From NCBI GenBank assembly GCA_039931245.1, contig JBDTSH010000019.1, forward strand, positions 1-64,000: a stretch of 64,000 bases of DNA. Reading direction: 5' to 3'. Source of the stretch: UBA4729 sp039931245 (GTDB taxonomy: Bacteria; Patescibacteriota; Saccharimonadia; Saccharimonadales; UBA4665). Position 1 is the stretch's first letter; every line of letters begins with the position of its first letter. The translations under genes were made by a program, and so were the position numbers. Shown here one piece after another: positions 25,389 to 34,809 of this stretch. The notes beneath the pieces were generated by a model that made no database searches, was not told where the DNA came from, and saw nothing but the letters and a program-made list of their open reading frames with translations.

Positions 25389-27608
25389 CTAGTTTAGGGG
25401 GAACTGGTCATCATCCACGGGGTCCGCGTCATGGCTGGTCCCGCCGTTGAACACTTCATCCATTGAGCCCACGAGGACTTCACGGGGGCGCGAACCATCG
25501 GCCGCGCCGATGATCCCCTGCTCTTCCATATTTTCGATTAAACGGGCGGCTCGGCCGTAGCCAATCCGCAGACGCCGTTGCAATAAGCTAGTGCTCGCCT
25601 TATGGTTCTCGATAACTACATTCACCGCTTCCCGCCACATATCATCGTCGGCATCGGTGGCCCCATAATCGGCCACGATACCGCCCTTACCATTTAACTG
25701 CACCGGCTGGCTGACGACTTCATCGTCGTAGGCGGGCGGACGCTGCATGCGTAAGAAATCGGTCACTTTACCAGTTTCGCCGTCTTCAATCAGGGCGGCC
25801 TGGACGCGTTTTGGTTTGTGCATATCACTGGTCAAGAGCAGCATATCGCCACGACCGAGCAGTTTCTCGGCGCCCATTTGGTCGATAATGGTCCGTGAAT
25901 CAATTTGGCTGGCGACGGTGAAAGCGACGCGGGCCGGCACATTGGCCTTAATGAGGCCGGTGATAACATCGACACTCGGTCGCTGGGTCGCGAGTACCAG
26001 ATGAATGCCGGCGGCCCGCGCTTTCTGGGCCAAGCGAACGATCAAGGCTTCAACGTCGCGAGCAGCCATCATCATCAAGTCAGCCAGCTCATCGATTACG
26101 ATTACGATGTATGGCATGCCCTCTTCTTTTTTCAGATTATTATATTCGGCGATGTTACGTTTGCCGACTTCAGACATGGCGCGTAAGCGTCGCTCCATTT
26201 CAGCCACTGCCCATTTAAGGGCGCTGATGCACTTTTCTGGCTCGTTAATAACGGGTGTCAGCAAGTGTGGTATGTCGTGATAAGGCGCCATCTCAACCTG
26301 CTTCGGGTCAACTAGAATCAACTTCAAATCAGACGGTGAGTTGTGGTAGAGCAAGCTTGTCAGGAGCGTGTTGATCATCACCGACTTACCAGAGCCCGTT
26401 TGACCAGCCACCAATAAGTGGGGCATCTTGGCGAGGTCAGCGACGACGGAATTGCCGGCGATGTCCTTGCCGATCACAAAGCCCAGCGGGCTGTCGATCA
26501 GGTCATTCCATTCCTTTGTGGCCAGCAAGGAACTAACCCGTACGGTAGCAGCTTTGATATTCGGTACTTCGATTCCCACGGCGCGTTTACCGGGAATGGG
26601 CGCTTCCATCCGGATTGAGTGGGCCGCCAGATCGAGAGCCAGGTTGTTCTCGAGCGCCGTAATTTTGGTCAATTTGACTCCCGTTGGTGGTTTCATAGTG
26701 TACTGAGTAACGCGCGGCCCGATATTGGCGCCTTCCATTTCGACTTCAATATTGAAATTCGCAAAGGTGTCATGAATCGCTTGGGCGTTGGCGTTGACGT
26801 CACCAGCGTCGGCTTTATCCTGTTTTTGGCTCAGTAGTGATAATGATGGGAACTGCCAGTTCGGGTCGCTCGCCAGCGTCAGGGCATCGTGGTTCTCGTT
26901 GATAGTGAGCTTCTGGGCGGTGTTTTTCATGGAGGTCAATTTAGTCGGTTCAGGTTTAGCATCGGGAGTGGAACCGTGGTGCTCAACCGGCACACCCTCG
27001 TGCATCTGGAAACCAGTGTTTTGGGCTTTGGCCTTTAGTGTCGCCAGAGACTCTTCGGCGTCGCCGTGGTCTGGTCGGGCAAACAGTTTCGCCACATTCA
27101 TAAGGACCCGCGGCGAAATACCGAAAGCGGCAAAAGCGGTCAGCATAGTGGCAACGGCAAACAGTAAGCCGGCCGGCAGTTTATCGAGCGCCCCGAGGAC
27201 AGATCCACCGAGCAAGAGGCCGACTTGGCCACCGTGGCCGCCCACCCAATTACCGGCCAGGTCTTTATGCGTAAAGGCCACCTGGAACCAACCTGCCGCA
27301 AACAGCAATAGCCCGAACATACTCGACAGTTTACCAAGAGGAATCCGCCGGTCTTCGGCCGTAAACTTATAGACCCCCCAAAAGGCCAGCGCCAGCGGCA
27401 CTAAATAGCCGGCATAGCCCAAAGCCCAGTACGCACCATGGAATAATCCCAGCGGCAGACTGCCACCGGTACCGAAACCACCGAGAAGCAAAAAGACCGC
27501 CAACAACATTAAAATAATAGCCCCACTATACGCCAAAAATGGTGAACGCTCGGGGGCAATCACTACTTCCGCTTTTTTTGTTCTTTTTTGTGTTTTCTTC
27601 TTTGCCAT
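25389..27608 (-). CDS. ftsK: DNA translocase FtsK/SpoIIIE
   Basis: 739 residues. About four N-terminal membrane segments (residues 20-170), a short linker, then the motor: VEMEGANIGPRVTQYTMKPP (alpha domain), Walker A VAGQTGSGKSVMINTLL, LILVDPKQVEMAPYHDIPHLL, Walker B IVIVIDELADLMM and LATQRPSVDVITGLIKANVP. It ends with a gamma winged helix (STSLLQRRLRIGYGRAARLIENMEEQGIIG) that reads orienting DNA motifs. It pumps chromosome ends through the division septum. -10 TATAAT lies 10 nt before the ATG. Confidence 0.96.
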   Translation of the reverse strand: MAKKKTQKRTKKAEVVIAPERSPFLAYSGAIILMLLAVFLLLGGFGTGGSLPLGLFHGAYWALGYAGYLVPLALAFWGVYKFTAEDRRIPLGKLSSMFGLLLFAAGWFQVAFTHKDLAGNWVGGHGGQVGLLLGGSVLGALDKLPAGLLFAVATMLTAFAAFGISPRVLMNVAKLFARPDHGDAEESLATLKAKAQNTGFQMHEGVPVEHHGSTPDAKPEPTKLTSMKNTAQKLTINENHDALTLASDPNWQFPSLSLLSQKQDKADAGDVNANAQAIHDTFANFNIEVEMEGANIGPRVTQYTMKPPTGVKLTKITALENNLALDLAAHSIRMEAPIPGKRAVGIEVPNIKAATVRVSSLLATKEWNDLIDSPLGFVIGKDIAGNSVVADLAKMPHLLVAGQTGSGKSVMINTLLTSLLYHNSPSDLKLILVDPKQVEMAPYHDIPHLLTPVINEPEKCISALKWAVAEMERRLRAMSEVGKRNIAEYNNLKKEEGMPYIVIVIDELADLMMMAARDVEALIVRLAQKARAAGIHLVLATQRPSVDVITGLIKANVPARVAFTVASQIDSRTIIDQMGAEKLLGRGDMLLLTSDMHKPKRVQAALIEDGETGKVTDFLRMQRPPAYDDEVVSQPVQLNGKGGIVADYGATDADDDMWREAVNVVIENHKASTSLLQRRLRIGYGRAARLIENMEEQGIIGAADGSRPREVLVGSMDEVFNGGTSHDADPVDDDQFPLN

Positions 27609-27618
27609 CGTTTTAATT

Positions 27619-27624
27619 ATTATA
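27619..27624 (-). promoter_or_regulatory. -10 of ftsK
   Basis: TATAAT, 10 nt upstream of the ftsK ATG; no Shine-Dalgarno sequence, so the leader is very short. Confidence 0.65.
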
Positions 27625-27644
27625 CCCTGTAAACTTCTTATGGT

Positions 27645-27974
27645 CTAGCTTGGAGGGCCTTCCCCTGCCGGGGCTGCCGAATGGGGAGACTCAGGACTGT
27701 CCGTTAAGGCAAAGATCAGCCGATCGACGGAGTCAACTACGGCCGCTGGATCGAGGGGCTCACCGCCCAGTAAGCGCGGTTTAATATCGTCAACCCACGC
27801 TTCCAGAGCCGATCGACGTTCGTTCTCGGCGATAGTCTTATCGACAAGGGCTTTACGGGCAGTTTCATCGGCGTCGATCTGGCGTTGGCTGCGCGGGTCG
27901 GTGACATAGTCAAACACTACCTCACTCAAACTAGAAGGTTCTCGCTGTTCCGGCTGACGGGGTATTTCGGTCAT
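27645..27974 (-). CDS. Small acidic hypothetical protein
   Basis: 109 residues, soluble. It has a helical, charged middle (SLSEVVFDYVTDPRSQRQIDADETARKALVDKTIAE) and a Pro/Ser-rich tail (SPESPHSAAPAGEGPPS). Own leaderless promoter. It lies between RNase J and ftsK in the same direction. No family recognised. Confidence 0.7.
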   Translation of the reverse strand: MTEIPRQPEQREPSSLSEVVFDYVTDPRSQRQIDADETARKALVDKTIAENERRSALEAWVDDIKPRLLGGEPLDPAAVVDSVDRLIFALTDSPESPHSAAPAGEGPPS

Positions 27975-27981
27975 GTGCCAT

Positions 27982-27987
27982 ATTATA
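27982..27987 (-). promoter_or_regulatory. Extended -10 (leaderless) of the 109-residue gene
   Basis: TGC TATAAT, 7 nt before the ATG at 27974. Confidence 0.7.
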
Positions 27988-28033
27988 GCAATTTATGCAA
28001 TTTATGTCAATCCACTCATGCTTACTTATTTGC

Positions 28034-30208
28034 TCAGTCGATGCGGGCATCTTGGGTGAGCAAACGGGCGCGCATTTCCTGGAAGCGTTTTTGCTGGTCA
28101 GCGGCGATTTCTTCGGGAGTTTTCACCTTTTCCGGTTGAGCCGGGGCGGCATTCGCACCGGGGCGGGCATCGGTGCGGTTGGAGCTGCCGGCACCATTGT
28201 TGCCGCCACCGTTACCACCGATCACATTAATGACGGGAATAACAATCGGACTGCGTTGGGTTTGCTCGAATAGGTAGTGCGTGACGTGGTCTTTGAGTTC
28301 GACCTTGAAGCGATCGAGGTCAACGCGCTTGAAGCGCTGTTGAACGGCTCGCTTGAGTTCCTGACGAAGACCATTCATGATTTCTTCGTTATCGCGCATA
28401 TAGATGAAGCCCCGCGAAATGATATCGGGACTAGTCAGTAAATTACCAGTCTTCTTGTCGATGGTTAAAACGATCGAAACGAGGCCCTCTTCGCTCATCA
28501 GGACGCGGTCTTTGACGACGACGTTGTTGACGACGGCGCCAGTTTGGTCTACCAGGACAGTACCGTGGGGGACTTCACCGATCACTTCCATCTTATCTGG
28601 TGTCAGGGCTATGATTTCGCCGTTATCGACGCTCAGCGTGTTGGCGCGGGGTATACCCTGCTCAACAGCCAGCTCCAGGTGATATTTCTTGCCCGTAAAG
28701 TCACCGTAGATTGGAACGAAGAACTTTGGCTGGGTCATTTTAATCATGTCGGCGTATTCATCGCGACTGGCGTGACCGGATACGTGCAAGGGACCAACCC
28801 CGTCTAATTCGCGGGTTTCGTGACGGAAGACGTGCACACCCTTACGCATCAGGTCATCGACCATCGAGCGGATATGGGCATCATTACCGGAATAAGGGAT
28901 TGGGTTACTAGACAATACGACCGTGTCTTGTTCTTTGAGTTTAACGTGGCGATGTTCACCGTTGCTCATCCGCTGCAAGGCACTGCTCGGCTCGCCCTGG
29001 GAACCGGTACAGACCACCACTAGATCGGTGTCTTTCATCGTACTGGCGGAGCCGATCGGCACAAAAGTACCTTTCGGAATGCGCACAAAGCCATGTCGTA
29101 CGGCCATTTCGAGAGTACTGACCATACTTCGGCCGTCCATGGCGACTTTCTTGTGGCTCTGGACAGCGGCGTTGATAATCATCTGGACACGGTTCATATT
29201 AGTCGAGAATAATCCGACAAAGATGCGCCCGGGGGCGTTGTTCATGATATCAATGAAACTTTTTTCAATCGTACTCTCACTCGGAGTGCGCCCGAGTCGC
29301 TCGGTGGTAGTGCTTTCGCTCAGTAGCGCCAAGACCCCCTCCTTACCAAGTTCAGTCAAGCGTTCGATATCGCTCCGCTCGTGGTCGAGTGGATTGGGGT
29401 CGAGACGAAAATCACCGGTGTTGATGATGCGGCCGACGGGGGTATCGAGGACGATACAGGTCGAACCAGGAATCGAGTGCGTGATGCGCACCAGCTCGAC
29501 AAAAAATGAACCGATCTTCAGTCGTTCATGAGTGTTCTCGTTCATCGTCACGGTGCGCAGTTCGAAGCCATCGGGCATCGGCAAGCCAAAGTTCTCAAAT
29601 ATTTCTTCGACCCGGCCAATCGTAAAGCGGCTGCCGTAGATGGGGGCTGGAAACTTCGGTACAATGTGCGGCAAGCCGCCAATGTGGTCGAGGTGTCCGT
29701 GCGTGATGATGTAAGCGCGTAGTTTATCTTTGATCTGTTCGAGGTAGGTCGTGTCGGCGATGCCGTAATTGATTCCCGGTAAGTCGACTCCCAAGTCGTT
29801 GCCACAGTCAAGAATCACCGCATCGTTTAAGTACTCAACGAGGATCATGTTTTTGGAACCACCCCCATCCATACCACCGAGACCGATAATTTTCAGCCGA
29901 GGGGTATCGTCGATCACGTTGGCGCGGCGTGGCTTGACGGCGTCGGCCGTCAAATACTGGTTGGCGATGCGCTGGGCGTCCATTTGGGAACGCTTCTGGG
30001 CCCGCACGGCTTGACCGCGGGACGTGTTGAGTTGAGTCCCCGAGCGAATCGAGGAATCGTTATTGCGGCCTTGGCCCCGGCCTTGACCGCGGTTTTGGCT
30101 GCTCTGACCAGCAGTTCCACCATTTCTAGGTGGCCGGTTGCGATTGTCATCGTTGCCGGGGTTGGGATTAGTTGGTTTTGGATTGTTGTTATTGTTGGTT
30201 GGATTCAT
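28034..30208 (-). CDS. rnj: Ribonuclease J
   Basis: 724 residues. A disordered N-terminus of about 100 residues, rich in Asn, Pro, Gly, Arg and Gln (NRGQGRGQGR), precedes the metallo-beta-lactamase core with THGHLDHIGG (near residue 170), then NTGDFR, the beta-CASP part (GLFSTNMNRVQ, CTGSQGEPSSALQRM, SGHASRDEY) and a C-terminal domain. It is a zinc-dependent 5'-3' exo/endoribonuclease for rRNA and mRNA processing. The RG-rich extension could bind RNA or promote condensate formation (inference). Shine-Dalgarno AGGAG. Confidence 0.95.
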   Translation of the reverse strand: MNPTNNNNNPKPTNPNPGNDDNRNRPPRNGGTAGQSSQNRGQGRGQGRNNDSSIRSGTQLNTSRGQAVRAQKRSQMDAQRIANQYLTADAVKPRRANVIDDTPRLKIIGLGGMDGGGSKNMILVEYLNDAVILDCGNDLGVDLPGINYGIADTTYLEQIKDKLRAYIITHGHLDHIGGLPHIVPKFPAPIYGSRFTIGRVEEIFENFGLPMPDGFELRTVTMNENTHERLKIGSFFVELVRITHSIPGSTCIVLDTPVGRIINTGDFRLDPNPLDHERSDIERLTELGKEGVLALLSESTTTERLGRTPSESTIEKSFIDIMNNAPGRIFVGLFSTNMNRVQMIINAAVQSHKKVAMDGRSMVSTLEMAVRHGFVRIPKGTFVPIGSASTMKDTDLVVVCTGSQGEPSSALQRMSNGEHRHVKLKEQDTVVLSSNPIPYSGNDAHIRSMVDDLMRKGVHVFRHETRELDGVGPLHVSGHASRDEYADMIKMTQPKFFVPIYGDFTGKKYHLELAVEQGIPRANTLSVDNGEIIALTPDKMEVIGEVPHGTVLVDQTGAVVNNVVVKDRVLMSEEGLVSIVLTIDKKTGNLLTSPDIISRGFIYMRDNEEIMNGLRQELKRAVQQRFKRVDLDRFKVELKDHVTHYLFEQTQRSPIVIPVINVIGGNGGGNNGAGSSNRTDARPGANAAPAQPEKVKTPEEIAADQQKRFQEMRARLLTQDARID

Positions 30209-30253
30209 ATTTCTCCTGTAATGGCCCCTGGGGGCGATTGTCTTAGTTAATTC

Positions 30254-30853
30254 TTAAATGTTATTCATAATGTTGGGGATCTTGGCAAAGTCGTCGAGCA
30301 ATGTTTGGCGTATGCCAGGGTTATACAGAGCTGCCGCCGGGTGATATAACGGCATAATGACTAGCGCGAGGCCGTCGCTTGAAGCTTTGAGGTTCAGGCG
30401 TAATGGCTGAGGCTCACCGTGGACTTTGCTGATTTGCAGATCCGGCAAGAAGCAATTCATACTGTGGCGCCCGAGGGTCACGACGACTTTGGGCTGAATT
30501 ACTTCTAACTGGCTTTGTAAATACGGTAGAAACGCACTTTTCTCGGCGGGTGATGGATCTCGATTATCGGGTGGGCGGTACTTAACGATATTAGTAATGT
30601 AGATGTCTTTGCGCTCGAGGTCAATTGTTTGCAGCATTTTGTTAAGGAATTTCCCAGCTGCGCCGACGAATGGCCGACCTTGCTCATCTTCTTTCTTGCC
30701 CGGTGCTTCACCGATGAAAACGATGGTCGCGTCGGCATTCCCTTCACCAAATACCTGCTGAGTGGCGGTCGCGGCCAACTGCGGGGTGACTTTATTATTG
30801 AAGATTGCCTGTTTGATTGCGTCGAGCCGTTGCTGCTTGCTAAGTGCGCCCAT
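30254..30853 (-). CDS. Uracil-DNA glycosylase, family 4-like, without Fe-S cysteines
   Basis: 199 residues from the ATG at 30851-30853, which has GGAG 8 nt upstream; a TTG five codons earlier is less likely. Family 4/5 motifs are present: VFGEGNADATIVFIGEAPGKKEDEQGRPFVGAAG, NIVKYRPPDNRDPSP, VVTLGRHSM and LYHPAAALYNP. Family 4 enzymes carry four cysteines holding a 4Fe-4S cluster: a CxxC before VVFGEG, one in VVKCRPP, one before PYL. Here these positions are non-cysteine (KYRPP, AFLPYL, none near the N-terminus), so the cluster is absent. The active-site parts look intact, so it may still remove uracil. Confidence 0.85.
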   Translation of the reverse strand: MGALSKQQRLDAIKQAIFNNKVTPQLAATATQQVFGEGNADATIVFIGEAPGKKEDEQGRPFVGAAGKFLNKMLQTIDLERKDIYITNIVKYRPPDNRDPSPAEKSAFLPYLQSQLEVIQPKVVVTLGRHSMNCFLPDLQISKVHGEPQPLRLNLKASSDGLALVIMPLYHPAAALYNPGIRQTLLDDFAKIPNIMNNI

Positions 30854-31046
30854 GACCAAAGCTCCCAATTAACTTCACCACATTTTGCAGACAGCCAACT
30901 AAACCTACCAGCGCCAGGCCGTACCATAGGAAGTTGCCGCGATCAACCGCCAGCGAGCCGAACCCGTAGGCACTCATTCCCTCGACAGCGGCGAACACGA
31001 CTCGACCGATTCTTGTCTTGTGCCAACTGTCGAGTGTATTCATCAT
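30840..31046 (-). CDS. Small two-helix membrane protein
   Basis: 68 residues (MMNTLDSWHKTRIGRVVFAA...) with two hydrophobic stretches (VVFAAVEGMSAYGFGSLAV and FLWYGLALVGLVGCLQNVVKLI). It begins just after the pnp stop and overlaps the start of the uracil-DNA glycosylase gene by 14 nt, so it is probably translated from the pnp transcript. Function unknown. Confidence 0.6.
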   Translation of the reverse strand: MMNTLDSWHKTRIGRVVFAAVEGMSAYGFGSLAVDRGNFLWYGLALVGLVGCLQNVVKLIGSFGHGRT

Positions 31047-31056
31047 CACGAGTCTC

Positions 31057-33189
31057 TTACTTGTTAAGTTCGCGGGCGGCGGCTTTCATAGAAAGCTGCA
31101 GGCGGCCCCGCTCGTCGATGGCAATGAGTTTGACGGTGACTTTATCGCCTTCCTTGAGGACGTCACTGGTTTTTTCCACCCGTTCCTCGCTAATTTCACT
31201 GACGTGCACCAAGCCGTCTTTGCCAGGCATAATCTGCACGAAAGCGCCAAAATCAAGAACACTGACAACCGGCCGATCTTTATATATCGCGCCGACTTCG
31301 GGGTCCTCGGTAATCATGCGTATCCACTGCTTGGCGGCTTCAATACTGTCGCCGTTGGGGCTGGCAATCATAATCATGCCGTCGTCTTTAATATCGATGG
31401 TCGTGCCGGTTTCGGCGGTAATCTTTTGGATGACTTCCCCGCCCTTACCGATGACTTCACGAATCTTGTCGGGGTTGATCTGAATTGTTTCGACGCGCGG
31501 GGCGTACGGGCTCATGGTCGCGCGCGGTTCGGCGATAGTCGTCAGCATGTGCTCCAGAATGAAAGCGCGGCCAGTCCGACCCTGCTCGAGGGCTTCCTTT
31601 AGCGTCTTGATGGGCAGACCGTGAACTTTCATGTCCATTTGGAGGGCGGTCACGCCCTTGCTCGTTCCAGTTACTTTAAAGTCCATGTCACCGGCGAAGT
31701 CTTCGGCATCGGCGATATCGGTCAGGACGTACGTCTTGTCGCCGTCAACCATCAGCCCCATCGCAATACCACTCACAGGGCGTTTGAGCGGGACACCAGC
31801 GGCCATCAGGGCCATGGTGCTCGAACAAGTGGCCGCCATGCTGGTCGAGCCGTTTTGGGACATAATCTCCGTCACGCAACGCATAGTGTAGGGGAAATCA
31901 GCTTCGGCCGGCAAAACCGCCGTCAAAGCGCGTTCCGCAAGATAGCCGTGACCGATTTCGCGGCGACCGGGGCTGCCCATGCGGCGGACTTCGCCGACGG
32001 TGTAGCCGGGAGCATTATAGTGATGCAAGAAGCGGCGTTCGCCTTCGCGCTCCATCGTGTCAACGAGCTGTACAAAACTTAGCGGCGCCAGCGTCACAAT
32101 GTTCAAGGCCTGGGTGAGCCCGCGCGTAAATAGGCTTGAGCCGTGGGCACGCGGCAATAAATCAACTTCTGAACTAAGCTCGCGTACTTCAGTAAAGCCC
32201 CGACCGTCTGGTCGAACGCCATCCTCCACGATGCCTTTCCGGACGTCGTTATGGACTGCCATTTGAAAGGCTTCATCGTAGTCGCTCTTAAGAACTGCCC
32301 ACTCCTCACCGAGTTTGTCGGCGAATTCAGCGTGCATGTCGTCGCGCAGAGTTTGGATTAAGACGTTTCGTTCGGGATACGGTTTACGTAAATCTTCACC
32401 GAGTTTGCCTTCCAGCCAGCTGTCAACGCTGGTGAGAATTGTGGGGTCGGGCAAACTGAGCTTGAACTCCTGCTTGGTGACGCCGACTTTGTCGGCCAAT
32501 TCTTGCTGCAAGGCGATGGCGGGTTGCATAGCGGTAAAACCAAACTGCAGGGCGTCGGCAATGACCTCCTCGGTCACTTCACTGGCCCCGGCTTCGGCCA
32601 TCATAATGCCGTTTTTCGTACCCGCCACAACCAAATCAAGATCACCTTCATTCAATTGTTCAGGCGTCGCAAAAGCAGTGAGTTCGCCATCAACCAAGCC
32701 AATGCGCAATCCGGCGACGGGTCCATCAAAGGGGGCACCGGTCAGCATAAAGGCCGCACTCATGGCAATCATCGCAATCATGTCGGGACGGAAGGACGGA
32801 TCCATGCTGAGGACGGTGGCGACGCCCTGCACTTCTTGGCGGTAGCCTTTGGGCCACAGCGGGCGGATAGGACGATCGATCAAACGACCGATCAAAATAG
32901 CGTCATCGCTCGGCCGTCCTTCGCGCTTGATGTAGCGGCTGCCACTAATCTTGCCGGAGGCGTACATTTTTTCTTCGTAATCAATACTCAGCGGAAAATA
33001 GTCCATGCCGCTGATGTTTTTTGGACTAATCATCGCCGTCCCGAGCACGACCGTGTCGCCGTAACGAACAATCACGCTGGCACTGGTGCGAAAACCGACG
33101 CGGCCCACTTCTAAACTGAGCTTACGACCACAAAAGTCGGTCTCCACTTTAATAATTGCTTTACCGGCAGGATTAATGGTTTGACCCAA
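31057..33189 (-). CDS. pnp: Polynucleotide phosphorylase
   Basis: 710 residues: two RNase PH domains (first with FGRKLSLEVGRVGFRTSASVIVRYGDT; second with RPDGRGFTEVRELSSEVDLLPRAHGSSLFTRG, and VTEIMSQNGSTSMAATCSSTMALMAAGVP), then KH (IQINPDKIREVIGKGGEVIQKI) and S1 (VVSVLDFGAFVQIMPGKDGLVHVSEI) RNA-binding domains. It degrades RNA 3'-5' with phosphate. The start is TTG, preceded by AGAGGA. It lies directly downstream of rpsO, the classical rpsO-pnp order. Confidence 0.96.
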   Translation of the reverse strand: MGQTINPAGKAIIKVETDFCGRKLSLEVGRVGFRTSASVIVRYGDTVVLGTAMISPKNISGMDYFPLSIDYEEKMYASGKISGSRYIKREGRPSDDAILIGRLIDRPIRPLWPKGYRQEVQGVATVLSMDPSFRPDMIAMIAMSAAFMLTGAPFDGPVAGLRIGLVDGELTAFATPEQLNEGDLDLVVAGTKNGIMMAEAGASEVTEEVIADALQFGFTAMQPAIALQQELADKVGVTKQEFKLSLPDPTILTSVDSWLEGKLGEDLRKPYPERNVLIQTLRDDMHAEFADKLGEEWAVLKSDYDEAFQMAVHNDVRKGIVEDGVRPDGRGFTEVRELSSEVDLLPRAHGSSLFTRGLTQALNIVTLAPLSFVQLVDTMEREGERRFLHHYNAPGYTVGEVRRMGSPGRREIGHGYLAERALTAVLPAEADFPYTMRCVTEIMSQNGSTSMAATCSSTMALMAAGVPLKRPVSGIAMGLMVDGDKTYVLTDIADAEDFAGDMDFKVTGTSKGVTALQMDMKVHGLPIKTLKEALEQGRTGRAFILEHMLTTIAEPRATMSPYAPRVETIQINPDKIREVIGKGGEVIQKITAETGTTIDIKDDGMIMIASPNGDSIEAAKQWIRMITEDPEVGAIYKDRPVVSVLDFGAFVQIMPGKDGLVHVSEISEERVEKTSDVLKEGDKVTVKLIAIDERGRLQLSMKAAARELNK

Positions 33190-33373
33190 GGTAGTCCTCT
33201 GTCTTTCTGTTCGGATTCATATTAATACTCTCGAGCAATGTTCAAATATATAGCACTCGCCTTGTGCTTTAAGCGCGCAATATATCTGTTGCATTGCCAA
33301 AGTGTGTAACCCGAGACGTTAATGTGCACAAGCAGAGACCCCCCGAATCTCGAGGAATCAGTGTCTATGCAAT

Positions 33374-33640
33374 TTAGCGGCGAATGCCGAGTTTAGCGAT
33401 GAGATCGAGGTAGCCCTGACTGTCGCGAGCGGCAATGTAGCGCAGGAGGCGACGGCGCTTGCCGACCATCTGCAACAGGCCGCGGCGGGCCATAAAATCG
33501 TGCTTGTTAATCTTCAGGTGTTCGGTGAGCTCTTTGACACGAGCCGTCAGAACGGCCACCTGGGCACTCGAGCCACCGGTGTCCTTGGCGTGCACTTGGA
33601 CGTCTTTGATAATAGCTAGTTTTTTCTCACCTTTAATCAT
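33374..33640 (-). CDS. rpsO: Ribosomal protein uS15
   Basis: 88 residues, the normal length: DTGGSSAQVAVLTARVKELTEHLKINKHDFMARRGLLQMVGKRRRLLRYI. Preceded by AGAGG and a possible TAGTAT -10 at 9 nt. The 184-nt gap to pnp holds AT-rich hairpin-like sequence and TGC TATATA (possible extra pnp promoter); E. coli has an autoregulatory pnp leader here, but I cannot show the same. Confidence 0.96.
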   Translation of the reverse strand: MIKGEKKLAIIKDVQVHAKDTGGSSAQVAVLTARVKELTEHLKINKHDFMARRGLLQMVGKRRRLLRYIAARDSQGYLDLIAKLGIRR

Positions 33641-33762
33641 ATAGCCTCTATACTACCAGATTGCCACCCCTTATGCAAGGTTAGAGCCTCAAAAAGTTAT
33701 CCAGGCGCCCCCGCTGAACGGCGACGTCTTGACGGTTGAATAACAAATGTTATTGAGCTCGC

Positions 33763-34005
33763 CTAAGGTTCGCGAGTTTCGTGCTGCTTGATGGTGTCGG
33801 CAATCACCTGCTGGAGCTGTTTGAGCTCATCGAGGCTGTTCAGGCGCACCCCGGCCACCACGTCGGCGCTGGTTTCTACATCTGTTTGCTGACGAATCTG
33901 GAAGAATAAAAGGTTGGCAATCCCCTGTTCGTTGATCATCACAATATTGCCATCGCTGGCGACGACGGGTTGTTTGTAATTAAGTTGTAGGTTGTTTGGT
34001 TTCAT
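33763..34005 (-). CDS. Small conserved-type protein (DUF3467-like?)
   Basis: 80 residues, soluble: DGNIVMINEQGIANLLFFQIRQQ, then DVVAGVRLNSLDELKQLQQVIADTI. The order of a short beta strand, a VxL segment and an amphipathic C-terminal helix loosely recalls DUF3467 proteins; the match is weak. AAGGAG Shine-Dalgarno sequence. It lies between truB and rpsO. Confidence 0.65.
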   Translation of the reverse strand: MKPNNLQLNYKQPVVASDGNIVMINEQGIANLLFFQIRQQTDVETSADVVAGVRLNSLDELKQLQQVIADTIKQHETREP

Positions 34006-34047
34006 GCGACTCCTTATCCTTAATAATCCCGTCCCCCTAGTATATGC

Positions 34048-34737
34048 CTAGACCAGCAAGCGCTCGAGTATTTTTTCGGGATTGAGCCCGTCGACCTGAC
34101 AGGCGTCGGCGACAGTGAATCGGCCGACCCGCGTCCGCCGTAACGCAATAGTATAGGCGCAGCTGCCGAGCGCCGTGGCGATGTCTTCACTGAGCGTCCG
34201 CAGATAAGTGCCACTCCCGACATCGGCGCTATAGGCAATGAGCGGATAAGTGTAGTCGGACACCTCGAGGCGGTGGATGGTGGCCGGCCGTGGCACCATC
34301 GCGACTGCCTGGCCGGCGCGGGCCAGGGCGTAGGCCCGCTGCCCATTGACCTTGATGGCCGAATAAATTGGCGGTATTTGAGTTATCTGGCCCCGAAACT
34401 GCTCCAGTACCTCTTGCAGCGCTGCTTTCGTCGGGACGACGCCGGATACAATACTCAGCTCGCCTTCCGGGTCGCCAGTAGTGCTGGTGGTGCCAAGCTG
34501 CATGATCACTTCGTACGTTTTATCGGCTTTACTGAGCGATTGGGCCTGTCGCGTGTACTCTTTGCCAATCAACAGCACTAGTAGCCCGGTCGCAAAAGGA
34601 TCGAGTGTACCGGTATGGCCAACTTTACAGTTCTTTGGTTTTTTCCCTTCGGCGGTCGCGACTATCCGACGCACATAATTGACGACGTCAAAGGATGTCC
34701 AACCAGCGGGTTTATCGACGAGTAATATTCCTTGCAT
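34048..34737 (-). CDS. truB: tRNA pseudouridine-55 synthase TruB
   Basis: 229 residues from ATG at 34735-34737, preferred over a start 12 codons upstream because MQGILLVDKPAGWTSFDVVN is the family N-terminus and a TACACT -10 sits 6 nt before it. It contains KVGHTGTLDPFATGLLVLLIG with the catalytic aspartate, and later RGQITQIPPIYSAIKVNGQRAYALAR. It makes pseudouridine in the T loop of tRNAs. The C-terminal PUA domain is short or missing. Confidence 0.94.
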   Translation of the reverse strand: MQGILLVDKPAGWTSFDVVNYVRRIVATAEGKKPKNCKVGHTGTLDPFATGLLVLLIGKEYTRQAQSLSKADKTYEVIMQLGTTSTTGDPEGELSIVSGVVPTKAALQEVLEQFRGQITQIPPIYSAIKVNGQRAYALARAGQAVAMVPRPATIHRLEVSDYTYPLIAYSADVGSGTYLRTLSEDIATALGSCAYTIALRRTRVGRFTVADACQVDGLNPEKILERLLV

Positions 34738-34743
34738 AGTTCT

Positions 34744-34749
34744 AGTGTA
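34744..34749 (-). promoter_or_regulatory. -10 of truB (leaderless)
   Basis: TACACT on the minus strand, 6 nt before the truB ATG at 34737. Confidence 0.65.
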
Positions 34750-34809
34750 GCCTACCCGGTCGGGCTGTTTCATGCCAGACCGAACCTCAGCCAGAATTAA
34801 TCACTACTG

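Noticed and set aside
33190..33373. Structured RNA or terminator between rpsO and pnp
   Set aside because: Only imperfect stems seen; a 15-codon ATG frame overlaps the pnp start out of frame and lacks support.
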